Shown here piece after piece: positions 8,982-17,383 of a DNA stretch of 35,412 nucleotides; position 1 is the stretch's first letter; every line of letters begins with the position of its first letter. The stretch lies in IMG/VR virus record IMGVR_UViG_3300036846_000667, positions 1 to 35,412 of that record; one strand, given 5' to 3'. The notes below the pieces were generated by a model, which made no database searches, was not told the origin of the DNA, and saw only the letters and a program-made list of their open reading frames with translations. The position numbers and the translations under genes were made by a program. The DNA is from a virus.

Positions 8982-9326
8982 ATGGCCGAGATCGTCGAAG
9001 CGCGCGCGCAGCTCTTCCCAGGATGGGAAGCGCAGTTCTACGCGCTCCCGAAACTGAATCCTGCGCTGCAAGCGGTCGGCCGCGTGGTCACCGCCCGGAT
9101 GAAAGCGAACGTCAGCGGGCCGCGTGTCGCTCCGTTCAAGAAGCGAGCGTTCGTCAAGCGCAATCCGCACGACGCGCGCGAGGTCGTCGCCGGTACGACC
9201 TGGAAGCTCGCGCATCTCTTCGAGTTCGGATCAGCGAACACGGCTCCGCACGGATGGCTCCGCTCTGCGTGCCTGGGCATCCCGGAGACACGGTTCGAGC
9301 CGGGCAGCGCAGGAGCAGGATCGTGA
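8982..9326 (+). CDS. HK97 gp10-like neck/tail-completion protein
   Basis: A 114-residue basic protein. The segment KLAHLFEFGSANTAPHGWLR near residue 85 matches the HLxEFGT...P..PFLRPA signature of the HK97 gp10 family, which takes part in joining the head to the tail. It begins two bases after the stopper stop and overlaps the next gene by four bases (GTGA). Confidence 0.8.
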   Translation: MAEIVEARAQLFPGWEAQFYALPKLNPALQAVGRVVTARMKANVSGPRVAPFKKRAFVKRNPHDAREVVAGTTWKLAHLFEFGSANTAPHGWLRSACLGIPETRFEPGSAGAGS

Positions 9327-9739
9327 CCGCGATCCCGATCGTCGATATCGAGAGCGCGCTCGTCGCCTGGGTGCGCGCCGATACCGCGTGCTCCTCCCTC
9401 TGCTCCGGGAGGATCTACTCCGCGCTCCCGCGCGAACCGCAGTTCCCAGCCGTGCGGATCTGGCGCGTCGGAGGAGCAGCTCCGTGGGATCGTCCACTCA
9501 CCCACGATGGTCCGCTGATCCAGCTCGACGTTTGGGGCGGGACGAAAGCGCAAGCGAGCACGCTCGTCGAAGCGGTGCGCTCCCGCATCGCGGACGCGTA
9601 CTCGCGCGATCTCGGAGGCGGGATCGTCGTCGGCCGCGTCGGCTGGTCGAACCTTTCCTACGACCCGGACAGCTCGTACTCACCTGCGCGTCCGCGCTTC
9701 CGCGCGGATGCTCTGCTCACACACCACCGACCCACATAA
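9323..9739 (+). CDS. tail terminator protein
   Basis: A 138-residue protein starting at the GTG in the GTGA overlap. It has the compact alpha/beta pattern of tail terminators (IESALVAWVRAD, then strands ending in LIQLDVWGGTKAQA), which cap the tail tube and set its end point. The position directly before the major tail protein supports this. The start at 9323 is preferred because longer versions run through the preceding gene out of frame. Confidence 0.72.
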   Translation: MTAIPIVDIESALVAWVRADTACSSLCSGRIYSALPREPQFPAVRIWRVGGAAPWDRPLTHDGPLIQLDVWGGTKAQASTLVEAVRSRIADAYSRDLGGGIVVGRVGWSNLSYDPDSSYSPARPRFRADALLTHHRPT

Positions 9740-9752
9740 GGAGGTCGCCACC

Positions 9753-10400
9753 ATGACCACCACTGACAGCGGATACCTGCCCGCATCTCCCGAAGCGCAA
9801 GCGACGGGCGGCGGATGGGACGACACCGAAGTTCGACTTGGCACGACCGGGAACCTCTGGCGCGCGCCGGTCGGTACTCCCGCCCCGGTCGATACCGCCG
9901 CGCTCGTTACGCCGTGGGTGAACCTCGGCTACGCGACCGACGATGGCTTCACCGCGATCGACAACTACTCGAAGACCGACATTATGGTCTGGCAGAGCTT
10001 CTATCCGGTGCGCTCGAAGGTGACGAGCACGCTGGAGTTCAAGTTCAAGCTCGTCCAAGACAACCCGGAAACGTGGATGCTCGCTTTCGGCGGCGGCGCA
10101 GTTGACGTCACCGGGATCTACACGCCGCCCGCTCCCGGATCGGTCTACGAGAATGCGTTCGCGCTCGACGTGATCGACGGCGCGGATCTCATCCGGTACA
10201 CGGTCGCCCGCGCGATCGTGAGCAACCTTGCGGACGTGATCCACAAGAGCGATGAAGCGGTCGCTTACGAGTTGACCATCACCGTGCTCGGCACATCGGC
10301 AGGATCTCCGTGGACGCGCATCGTCTCTCCCATCCCGGCGCTGGCAGCAGCATCTACAACCGGGCAGGGCGGCGGAAGCTCTTCCAGCAAAGCGGCATAG
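9753..10400 (+). CDS. major tail tube protein
   Basis: A 215-residue, beta-rich protein with a long strand-forming centre (KVTSTLEFKFKLVQDNPET) and a small Ser/Gly-rich C-terminal tail. The ATG at 9753 follows a consensus Shine-Dalgarno AAGGAGG eight bases upstream, as expected for an abundant tube subunit; an upstream in-frame start at 9708 lacks such a site. It sits between the terminator and the chaperone pair, the usual order. Confidence 0.85.
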   Translation: MTTTDSGYLPASPEAQATGGGWDDTEVRLGTTGNLWRAPVGTPAPVDTAALVTPWVNLGYATDDGFTAIDNYSKTDIMVWQSFYPVRSKVTSTLEFKFKLVQDNPETWMLAFGGGAVDVTGIYTPPAPGSVYENAFALDVIDGADLIRYTVARAIVSNLADVIHKSDEAVAYELTITVLGTSAGSPWTRIVSPIPALAAASTTGQGGGSSSSKAA

Positions 10401-10402
10401 CC

Positions 10403-10807
10403 GTGGGCAGCATCGACTTCGATGCTGCGCGCGCCGAAGCGAAGGAGGAGCCGCACGAAGTCACGGTCGGAGGGCGCGTGTACCACTTGCGCGCGAAGCT
10501 CCCGCCTGCCGTGATCGAGTTCCTCGCTCCCGAAGACTTCGACCCGCAGCATCCCGAAGAGATGAGTTTCGTGCCGCGCTTCTCGGAGGTCGCACGCGCG
10601 CTCCTCGTCGATCCGGATGCGGATCCGCTCACCTTCGCGGTGCAGCTCGACGATCAGGAGTGGGAGCAGCTCCTCTCGCTCTACGGGTTCGCCCTGGGGG
10701 AATCGTCCGCCTCGCCTGGCTCCTCCGAAGCGAATGGCGAGCAGTCGAGGCCGACCTCGCCCAGCACTTCGGAGCTGATCTCTCCGGGATCTTCCGCGGA
10801 GATCTGA
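10403..10807 (+). CDS. tail assembly chaperone G
   Basis: A 134-residue protein starting at GTG 10403, two bases after the major tail stop. An acidic N-terminal half (VGGRVYHLRAKLPPAVIEFL) is followed, beyond residue ~100, by a Ser/Pro-rich tail typical of sequence that also codes in another frame. Position before the tape measure and the overlapping second frame identify it as the short product of the lambda G/GT-type pair, which keeps the tape measure soluble during tail assembly. Confidence 0.82.
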   Translation: MGSIDFDAARAEAKEEPHEVTVGGRVYHLRAKLPPAVIEFLAPEDFDPQHPEEMSFVPRFSEVARALLVDPDADPLTFAVQLDDQEWEQLLSLYGFALGESSASPGSSEANGEQSRPTSPSTSELISPGSSAEI

Positions 10808-11121
10808 CGGTGCGGCGCGCGGCCGTACTCATCTCGGAGCTACCGGAGGACTCGCGCATCGTCGCGCTCGGCGCAGGCTTCCTCGGCCCCTGGTCGGTGG
10901 AGCGGGAAGCGCTCGCGACGATCGCAGATCTCTTGTACGCGCTGCTGCGCGTGAACGTCGCCGCCTACGGGCAGAAGGGCGCAGCGGATCGCCTGCCCCG
11001 CTTCGAGTTCCCGCGTCCGATCGCGAAGCCCAAGAAGAAGCCTGCTGCTCCTGCGGGAGAGCTGCGCGGCTTCGGCCTGCTCGACGAGCTGGAGCGGAGA
11101 GGAGCGATGACCAATGGCTGA
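10403..11121 (+). CDS. tail assembly chaperone GT, -1 frameshift product
   Basis: A second open frame overlaps the end of the G gene and lies at -1. In the G frame the codons are CTG GGG GAA at 10694-10702, so a ribosome on GGG (10697-10699) can slip back one base onto another GGG and continue as GGA ATC GTC. The fusion then reads GFALGGIVRLAWLLRSEW, followed by a helical T domain (WRAVEADLAQHFGADLSG) ending in a basic tail. The T-frame has no good start of its own, which supports frameshifting. The product would be 239 residues. It overlaps the tape measure start by eight bases. Confidence 0.8.
10696..10702 (+). promoter_or_regulatory. programmed -1 slippery site
   Basis: The heptamer G GGG GAA lies where the G and T chaperone frames overlap. 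P-site re-pairing GGG to GGG is perfect; A-site re-pairing GAA to GGA is imperfect, so this site is a weaker variant of the classic heptamer. It is the only run of five identical bases I found in the overlap. Confidence 0.65.
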
Positions 11122-13354
11122 CATTGGTGCGCTCTACGTCCGCATCCTCGCCGACATGAAAACCTTCGGCGTCGATCTCCGCTCGAAGATGGCGGGCGCA
11201 TCCGCGCAAGCGGAAGGGGCGGGGCGCAAGACGGGCGGCGGGTTCGTGAAGGGGCTCGCGGCCGCGACCGCTGCGGTCGGAGCGATCGCCGCGGTCAAGT
11301 TCGTCGAGGAGGCCGGGAAGAGCGCGAGCGAGCTGCAATCCGACATGGAGAAGACGAAGGGCGTCTTCGGATCCGCAGGTGAGTCCGTCGTCGGCTGGAG
11401 CAAGAAGAGCGCAGGCGCGCTCGGCTTGTCGCAGGATGCTGCGCTGACGCTCTCGAACAATCTCGGCAACCTGTATAAGAGCTACGGGCTCTCCGGGAAG
11501 GGCGCGGCGGATCTCTCGGAGAAGAGCATCACGCTCGGCAATGATCTCGCGACCTTCTACAAGAAGGATCCCGCCGCAGGCGTGAACGCGATCCGCATGG
11601 CGAGCGCGGGCGCGTACCGGGGGCTCCGCCAGTTCGGGATCGTCATCACCGCCGCGCAGGTCAACGCGCAAGCGCTGTCGATGGGCTTGGGCAAGACGAC
11701 GGTGGATACCACGAAGCTCGCGGCCGCGCAGCGAGGAGCAGAGAAGGCGCAGCTCACCTACAACGCCGCGGTCGCGAAGCACGGCAAGAACAGCCTCGAA
11801 GCGCGGAAGGCTTCGCTCGCGCTGCAAGGAGCGCAAGCGAATGTCAACAAGGTCATGGCGACCGGGAAGACGACGCTCACCGCGGCGGAGAAAGCGACCG
11901 CGACGTATGCGCTGATCCAGAACAAGGCCGGTGCCGCGTCCGGTGCGTTCCGCAAGGAAGGGAACACGCTGGAAGTCCAGCAGCGCAAGACCGCCGCGCA
12001 GTTCGCGAACACGAAGGCGCAGCTCGGCAACGCGCTCCTGCCGGTGATGACCATGGTGGGCAAGATCATCGCGACGCAGATCGCTCCTGCGTTCGCGAAG
12101 CTCGCAGAGTTCATCTCGAAGAACAGCAAGTGGCTGACGCCGCTGGTCGGGGTGATGGGCGGCTTCGTGCTCGTCCTCCTCGCGGTCGGGAAGGCCGCGA
12201 AGGTCGCGAAGGCCGCGCAGGAGGGTTACCAAACGGTACTGAAGACGGGCAAGGCGATCGTCGATGGCGTCAAGAAAGCGTGGGCGCTCTTCAACATCGT
12301 GCTCGACTCGAACCCGATCATCATCGTCGTGATCGCGATCGTTGCGCTGATCGCGATCCTCGTCATCGCCTACCTGAAGATCGGGTGGTTCCGCAATGCG
12401 GTGAACGCTGCGTTCGGCGCGATCAAAACCGCGGTGATGATCGTGTTCGACTTCGTGAAAACTCACTGGCCGCTGATCGTCGGGATCCTGCTCGGCCCGA
12501 TCGGCATCGTGATCTTGCTGTTCATCCGGTTCCGCTCCGCGATCATCGAACACGTCGCGGGCGCGGCGAGCTGGGTGCTCTCGTTCCTGCGCACCAACTG
12601 GCCGCTGATCGTCGGGATCCTCCTCGGTCCCGTCGCGCTCGCGATCGGGATCTTCATCCGCTGGCGCACGCAGATCATCGGCCTGGTGTGGGGCGCGTTC
12701 TCCGCGGTCTTCAGTCTCGTCAGCTCGATCATGGGCAGCGTCGTCGGCTATCTCTCCGGAGCGGTCGGTCGGATCATCGGGTTTTTCTCCGGGCTACCGG
12801 GACGCCTGTACGGCATCGGCTCGTCCATGATGACCTCGCTCCTGAACGGGATCACCGCCGCGTGGAGCGCAGTCTCCGGATGGCTCTCCGGCGTTCCCGG
12901 ACGCGCAGCAGGAGCGATCACCGGAGCTGCGACCGCGCTCTACAGCATCGGCACGTCGCTGATCTCCGGGATCGTCAACGGGATCAAAGACGCCTGGAGC
13001 ACGGTGACGAGCACGATCTCCTCGCTCGCGTCGCATCTTCCGGGACCGCTGAAGAAGGTGCTCGGCATCGGCTCTCCCTCGAAGGTCATGGCGAACGAGA
13101 TCGGTCAGTGGATCTCGAAGGGCATCGCCTCCGGGATCTCCGATCATGCAGGCAGCGTCCATGCTGCGCTCGCAGGGCTGCCGCTCGACGTGTACGCGCA
13201 TGGAGGAGCAGGCGGAGCAGTACCCGCCGGAGCGGGACGCAAGCGCGGCGCGTATGTGGAGAACATGTACGTCCAAGCGCTCGACGCTCGGCAGCTCGCC
13301 AGCGCCGTCGCGGACAAGCTCGCGTACCAGGAGCTTCGAGGAGCGATCATATGA
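11114..13354 (+). CDS. tape measure protein
   Basis: A 746-residue tail-length determinant. It begins with ALYVRILADMKTF and an Ala/Gly/Lys-rich helical first third. Several strongly hydrophobic segments follow between residues ~340 and 560, including a duplicated unit (WPLIVGILLGP ... FIR.R) at about 455 and 495. The C-terminal third contains GIGSPSKVM and GQWISKGIASGI, hallmarks of phage tape measures. No peptidase or transglycosylase domain is visible. At roughly 0.15 nm per residue the tail would be about 110 nm, an inference from length only. Confidence 0.92.
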   Translation: MADIGALYVRILADMKTFGVDLRSKMAGASAQAEGAGRKTGGGFVKGLAAATAAVGAIAAVKFVEEAGKSASELQSDMEKTKGVFGSAGESVVGWSKKSAGALGLSQDAALTLSNNLGNLYKSYGLSGKGAADLSEKSITLGNDLATFYKKDPAAGVNAIRMASAGAYRGLRQFGIVITAAQVNAQALSMGLGKTTVDTTKLAAAQRGAEKAQLTYNAAVAKHGKNSLEARKASLALQGAQANVNKVMATGKTTLTAAEKATATYALIQNKAGAASGAFRKEGNTLEVQQRKTAAQFANTKAQLGNALLPVMTMVGKIIATQIAPAFAKLAEFISKNSKWLTPLVGVMGGFVLVLLAVGKAAKVAKAAQEGYQTVLKTGKAIVDGVKKAWALFNIVLDSNPIIIVVIAIVALIAILVIAYLKIGWFRNAVNAAFGAIKTAVMIVFDFVKTHWPLIVGILLGPIGIVILLFIRFRSAIIEHVAGAASWVLSFLRTNWPLIVGILLGPVALAIGIFIRWRTQIIGLVWGAFSAVFSLVSSIMGSVVGYLSGAVGRIIGFFSGLPGRLYGIGSSMMTSLLNGITAAWSAVSGWLSGVPGRAAGAITGAATALYSIGTSLISGIVNGIKDAWSTVTSTISSLASHLPGPLKKVLGIGSPSKVMANEIGQWISKGIASGISDHAGSVHAALAGLPLDVYAHGGAGGAVPAGAGRKRGAYVENMYVQALDARQLASAVADKLAYQELRGAII

Positions 13355-14289
13355 CCGCCGTTGGCTTGCCTCCCTTCCCTGCTCCTGCGCTCACGAACGG
13401 CGCGTGGCGCTTCCATCTCCCGGACGGGATCACGCTCGGCGCTGCGCCGTACCTGATCGACGCGGGAGGACCGCAGCTCTTCGGCGCTCCCGATCTGCGC
13501 CGCGTGGTCCGCCCCCGCCCCGGAGATCATGGGCAGCTCTACGTCGGCCCCGATCTCTACGGCGGGAACAAGATCGTGATCCCGGTCGTCATCCTCGGCA
13601 CCAGCGAGAGCGACGCGCTCGATCTGCTCACCGCGCTGTCGGGCGCGTGCGCTCCGCTGGCGAGCGGATACACGAACATGGCGTTCGATGGGCCGCGCGG
13701 GAGCTGGCAGATCACCGGCCGGTTCGATCCCGTCGATGCTCCTTCGCTCGATCTCGTCGACGTGGGTGCGATCCAAGCGCTCGTCTCCTTCGAGGCGAGC
13801 GACCCGCGCTACCGGAGCCTGACGGTGACCTCGCTGGTGCTCCAAGCGGGCGTCGCTGCGGGCGACTCGGGCCACGGATACGCGCACGGCTTTCCGCATG
13901 GGTTCGCTCCCGGTACCGGAGCAGCGCAGCCGTCCGGAGTGGTCGTCAACGCGGGCAACGCGACCGCGAGCGCGACGATCACGATCACCGCGACCGGAGC
14001 GGTGCTCACCAATCCGGCCGTGACGCTCCCGGCGTCGGGCGATGTGCTCGGCTTCATCACGACCGTCGCTCCCGGCCAATATCTCATCACCGATACTGCG
14101 ACCGGGATCGTGCTCCTCTCGAATGATCCGGTCGATCTATCGGGCGCAGCGAACCGGGCGAGCACGCTCGACTTCCCGGCGAATGCGGACATGCTGCACT
14201 TCCCTCCGGGCAGCACCCAGGTCGCGTTCACCGCGGCGGGCGGGCAAGGATCGTGCACGATCGCCTGGCAGGACTCGTACCTCTTCTAG
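13351..14289 (+). CDS. distal tail / minor tail protein
   Basis: A 312-residue protein starting in the ATGA overlap with the tape measure stop. It is beta-rich, with the early DLRRVVRPRPGDHGQ segment and SFEASDPRYRS near residue 150. That pattern (SFRAPDPRY-like) is typical of the phage distal tail (Dit) family, which links tail tube to baseplate. The second half looks like a carbohydrate-binding or Ig-like beta domain. Confidence 0.78.
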   Translation: MTAVGLPPFPAPALTNGAWRFHLPDGITLGAAPYLIDAGGPQLFGAPDLRRVVRPRPGDHGQLYVGPDLYGGNKIVIPVVILGTSESDALDLLTALSGACAPLASGYTNMAFDGPRGSWQITGRFDPVDAPSLDLVDVGAIQALVSFEASDPRYRSLTVTSLVLQAGVAAGDSGHGYAHGFPHGFAPGTGAAQPSGVVVNAGNATASATITITATGAVLTNPAVTLPASGDVLGFITTVAPGQYLITDTATGIVLLSNDPVDLSGAANRASTLDFPANADMLHFPPGSTQVAFTAAGGQGSCTIAWQDSYLF

Positions 14290-14291
14290 CC

Positions 14292-15458
14292 ATGCTGTTC
14301 ATCGCGCGCGATTGGGCATCCGGGAACATCACCGGAGAGATCCCGTTCTCCAAGTTCTCGTATACCGAAACGCTGTGCCGCGCGGGCTCCTTCTCCGGAG
14401 AGATGGATCCTTACGACCCGCGTGCCGCGCTGCTCGTCCCCCACTCGACGTTCGTGTACGCGCTCGACGACAGCAACGTGATCCGCTTCGCAGGGATGCT
14501 CGGCGCGCTCGATTGGACGGGGCAGAGCGAAGGCGTCGATACGTTGACCGCTTCGGGCTACTCGCTGTGGGGCTACTGGAATCGCAGGCTCCAGTCGCAG
14601 GGCTACGTCTGGAACAACGTCGAGCAGATGGCGATGGCGAAGACCATCCTCGACGACATGCAGTCGCTCTATCCCGTACCGTCCGCCTCGATCTACATGA
14701 CGACGGAGCTGCATCCGCCCGCGGGATCCGGAGTGCCGCGCATCCGCTCCTACTACGCGAGCGATGGGAACGTGGTGAACGAGATCGTCGAAGCGCTCGC
14801 CGACTGCCTGAACGGCTTCGAGTTCCGGGTGCTCGCGAAGTGGTCGCAATCGGCGGGAGCGCAAGCGCAGATCTTGCACGTCTGCGAGCTGTGGTATCCG
14901 CGCCTCGGACAAGATCTCCCGTATATCTGGCGCGACGGGACCGCGATCCGCGTCACCGAATACTCCGATGACTTCAGCGCGTACGCGTCGCAAGCGACCG
15001 GGTTCGGTTCGGTCGCAGGCGATGGAGGAACTCCGCCGTACACGACCGTCGCGATCTCGGTGCTCGGCGAGCCGCTCTACGAGGTCGCGGTCAATGCTCC
15101 GGACGTGAGCGACGAGCCCACGCTCGAAGACAAGTGCGCGCAAGCGATCCAGACCTCGGAGCAGTATCTCGTCAAGGTCGATCTCGTCGATCAGATCAAC
15201 TTCCCTTACGGCGTCTGGCAGATCGGTGACACGATCAGGCTTGTTGCGGATCGAGGATCGCTGAAGCTCGACGGGAACATCTTCTGGCGCATTACCGGGA
15301 TGACCGTCGATGTGGATGACATTGGCTCGATCACGACGAGCATCGTCCTCACCGACAGCGGGAGGAGAGGGAAGCCGACGCTCCCGCCCGCGCAGCGGAT
15401 CGCGGCCCGCCGCAAACAGCAGGGCTACGCCATCGCGATGCTCCAGCGCCACGCGTAG
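14292..15458 (+). CDS. tail hub / minor tail protein (Gp37-like)
   Basis: A 388-residue protein starting at ATG 14292, two bases after the Dit stop. The N-terminus (FIARDWASGNITGEIPFSKF, then AGSFSGEMDP) is typical of the actinophage minor tail hub family that follows Dit. A putative cleft region and a C-terminal segment rich in LVDQINFPYGVWQIGDTIRL match the part that closes the tail tip. It probably forms the tip hub through which DNA leaves. No enzymatic domain is seen. Confidence 0.75.
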   Translation: MLFIARDWASGNITGEIPFSKFSYTETLCRAGSFSGEMDPYDPRAALLVPHSTFVYALDDSNVIRFAGMLGALDWTGQSEGVDTLTASGYSLWGYWNRRLQSQGYVWNNVEQMAMAKTILDDMQSLYPVPSASIYMTTELHPPAGSGVPRIRSYYASDGNVVNEIVEALADCLNGFEFRVLAKWSQSAGAQAQILHVCELWYPRLGQDLPYIWRDGTAIRVTEYSDDFSAYASQATGFGSVAGDGGTPPYTTVAISVLGEPLYEVAVNAPDVSDEPTLEDKCAQAIQTSEQYLVKVDLVDQINFPYGVWQIGDTIRLVADRGSLKLDGNIFWRITGMTVDVDDIGSITTSIVLTDSGRRGKPTLPPAQRIAARRKQQGYAIAMLQRHA

Positions 15459-15484
15459 CGCCCGCTCCGATTGACCATCGCCAT

Positions 15485-15727
15485 ATGACGGACGATCATG
15501 TTCTAGCTTCGCTCCGCGTGGCCCAGGTGCAGCTCTCCCTCCTCGACCCTGCGGACGAGTACGTCCTCTGCCCCGAAGGAGCAGCGATGCAAGAGCGAAC
15601 GCCAGAAGAGCAAGAGCAGCACTCCGAGAGCCCCGAAGGTGGCCCGCTCGAAGAGACGACGCGGGAGGAGCTGCCCGAAGAGCACGACGACGACGAGGAC
15701 GACGAGCACGACGATCGGTCTGCGTGA
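15485..15727 (+). CDS. small acidic protein, unknown function
   Basis: An 80-residue protein with a short helical start and a strongly acidic, disordered C-terminal half (runs of E and D, ending DDEHDDRSA). It lies between the tail hub and the endolysin, three bases before the latter. Codon composition resembles the neighbours, so it is probably real. I do not recognise a family. Confidence 0.55.
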   Translation: MTDDHVLASLRVAQVQLSLLDPADEYVLCPEGAAMQERTPEEQEQHSESPEGGPLEETTREELPEEHDDDEDDEHDDRSA

Positions 15728-15730
15728 GCG

Positions 15731-16522
15731 ATGCCGGATCCGGTAGCGCTCACCACCGTCCACCATGAGGGAGCAGGAGCGCCCTCCGATGATCCGCGCG
15801 GCGCGGAAGGCGGTTACACGTACTGGATCGGGGCGACGCGCTGGACGCATCTCCGCAACGTCTGGGATTCCTTCGCCACGCTCAACCTGAATGGTGAGAG
15901 CCTCGACCTCTGCCTGTCGGGCACCCGCATGGAGTATCCGGTCACCGATCAGGATCTCTCGATCATCGCGGGCGCGTGCGCGGACGCTCGCGCTCGCGGC
16001 TACGTCGTGGATGCTCCTTCCGTTCGCGCGCATCGGGACTCGCCGGGCAGCTCGACCGTCTGTCCCGGAGATCTCACGATGGCGGTCTGGCCGCAAGTCG
16101 TTGCCGCCTGCACGGCGGGAGCTTCCGCCGCGCCCACGAAGGGAGGAGCGGTGAATCTCGCACGCACCAAGACCGGAGACGGCTATTGGATCGCGGACAG
16201 CACCGGAGCGGTCATCACGAAGGGCGACGCGCTCTACTTCGGAGGAGCGAACGATCAGCAGCTCGCCGCCCCGATCGTCGGGATCGCAGCTCGCCCGCAG
16301 GGCGACGGCTACTGGCTCGTCGGGGCCGATGGTGGCGTCTTCGCTTTCGGCGGCGCTCGCTTCCATGAAGGAGCAGCAGGAGATCCGAAGGAGGCCGCTG
16401 CGTTCGTCGCGATCGAAGCAGCAGAGGATGGCGACGGCTACTGGCTGCTCGGCGCAGACGGTGGCGTCTTCGCTTACGGGAGCGCGCCCTTCAAGGGATC
16501 CGCGGTCGGAGAGGTGCATTAG
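15731..16522 (+). CDS. endolysin: amidase/PGRP-type domain with GDGYW cell-wall repeats
   Basis: A 263-residue lysin. The N-terminal ~130 residues look like a zinc N-acetylmuramoyl-L-alanine amidase: VHHEG at residues 10-14, a distal AHRD with His at ~101, and a TVCPG motif with Cys at ~111, consistent with an H/H/C zinc site. The C-terminal half has three repeats of the form GDGYW...D.GGVFA.G...F.G, a beta-propeller-like module frequent in secreted actinobacterial proteins and probably used for wall binding. There is no signal peptide, so export needs a holin. The next genes encode tiny membrane proteins, completing a lysis cassette. Confidence 0.82.
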   Translation: MPDPVALTTVHHEGAGAPSDDPRGAEGGYTYWIGATRWTHLRNVWDSFATLNLNGESLDLCLSGTRMEYPVTDQDLSIIAGACADARARGYVVDAPSVRAHRDSPGSSTVCPGDLTMAVWPQVVAACTAGASAAPTKGGAVNLARTKTGDGYWIADSTGAVITKGDALYFGGANDQQLAAPIVGIAARPQGDGYWLVGADGGVFAFGGARFHEGAAGDPKEAAAFVAIEAAEDGDGYWLLGADGGVFAYGSAPFKGSAVGEVH

Positions 16523-16524
16523 CT

Positions 16525-16626
16525 ATGTCGCACTTGCAGGCAGGATTCGTCACGATCGCGGTCTGCGTCATCGCAGGCGTGCAGCTCCTCGCTTTCCTCC
16601 TCGGGCGCTTCATGCGCGGAGGATGA
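16525..16626 (+). CDS. 33-residue membrane protein, holin candidate
   Basis: A very short ORF starting two bases after the endolysin stop. It codes one transmembrane helix (VTIAVCVIAGVQLLAFLLG) and a short Arg-containing C-terminus (RFMRGG). Position and topology suggest a holin or holin partner, but at 33 residues this is an inference. Confidence 0.5.
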   Translation: MSHLQAGFVTIAVCVIAGVQLLAFLLGRFMRGG

Positions 16627-16633
16627 GCTGCGC

Positions 16634-16810
16634 GTGATCTACGCCTACGAGACGGGCGTTCTCCTCGTCGCGCTCGTCCTCTGGCTGGGCCGAGAGATCT
16701 GGCGAGCGCATCTCTGGCGCGAAGTGCTCGAACGCCTCGACGAGATCACCTACAACCTCGCCCGCCCCGATGCAACCGGGACGGGCGAGAGCGAGCAGGG
16801 CGGGCAGTAA
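16634..16810 (+). CDS. 58-residue membrane protein, holin/antiholin candidate
   Basis: Starts at GTG 16634, eight bases after the previous stop. One N-terminal transmembrane helix (GVLLVALVLWLG) is followed by an amphipathic cytoplasmic helix (REIWRAHLWREVLERLDEI) and a hydrophilic tail. Single-helix proteins with such a tail are often holin-like or spanin-like in actinophages. It probably acts with the 33-residue protein upstream. Confidence 0.5.
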   Translation: MIYAYETGVLLVALVLWLGREIWRAHLWREVLERLDEITYNLARPDATGTGESEQGGQ

Positions 16811-16837
16811 TGCGGATCGTTGTCGAGAGGAGCCGCA

Positions 16838-17383
16838 ATGTCCACGAAGTTCGCGAGCGCCATTATGGCGCTCTCCCTCCTCCTCGGAAGCGCATCGTTC
16901 GCGCGCCCTGCTGGAGCTGATCCTTTCCGCCCGCCGAGCGCGAGCCGACCATCGTTCGACGCGACCGCGCTGACGATCGGAGCGCTCGCTCGTCTCGATC
17001 GGATGGTCCGCGCGGAGGAGCGGAACCGCTGGATCGCCGCGCTCTCCCGGAGCAAGATCGGAAGGGAGGCGACGCGTGCCTTCGCATCACCGCGCGCGTC
17101 GTCTCCCTCCTCCTCCGGAGGATCATGCGGAGCGATCCCGGCATGGATCTCGCAGCGGGAGAGCCGCTGCACCTACACCGCCCGCAATCCTTCCGGAGCA
17201 GGCGGCGCATATCAGCTCATGCCCTCGACCGCGGATGCGATGGCGGCCAGGATCGGGCATCCGGAGCTGATCGGCCAGAACGCCGCGAGCTGGCCTCCAG
17301 CGCTCCAGGACGCCGCCGCCGCCGCCCTCTGGAACGGAGGAGCAGGAGCGTGCAACTGGACGCCTCCGACCTACTGCGGATGA
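16838..17383 (+). CDS. secreted lytic transglycosylase-like protein
   Basis: A 181-residue protein with a clear signal peptide (KFASAIMALSLLLGSASFA). After a ~65-residue linker comes a compact lysozyme-like domain: IPAWISQRESRC with likely catalytic Glu at residue 108, NPSGAGGAYQLMPSTA, and a final AAAALWNGGAGACNW. This is the SLT/resuscitation-promoting-factor pattern that cleaves the MurNAc-GlcNAc bond. The ATG at 16838 is chosen for its GAGAGG ribosome site; a TTG at 16820 is less likely. A second, Sec-exported wall enzyme after the amidase is unusual; it could speed lysis or assist entry. Confidence 0.78.
   Translation: MSTKFASAIMALSLLLGSASFARPAGADPFRPPSASRPSFDATALTIGALARLDRMVRAEERNRWIAALSRSKIGREATRAFASPRASSPSSSGGSCGAIPAWISQRESRCTYTARNPSGAGGAYQLMPSTADAMAARIGHPELIGQNAASWPPALQDAAAAALWNGGAGACNWTPPTYCG

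Noticed and set aside
10660-11121. Tail chaperone T as an independent gene from GTG 10660
   Set aside because: No ribosome site, it lies inside the G gene, and a slip point at 10696-10702 joins the frames in the way known for this family.
12130-13350. Upstream extension of the distal tail gene
   Set aside because: It runs through the tape measure in another frame with Arg/Asp-rich composition; the ATG at 13351 in the ATGA overlap is the natural start.
15484-15500. A sixth ATG-N9-CAT operator
   Set aside because: It is formed by the start codon and first codons of the acidic-protein gene, has no promoter-like context, and a 6-base match with a fixed spacer is expected several times in 35 kb by chance.
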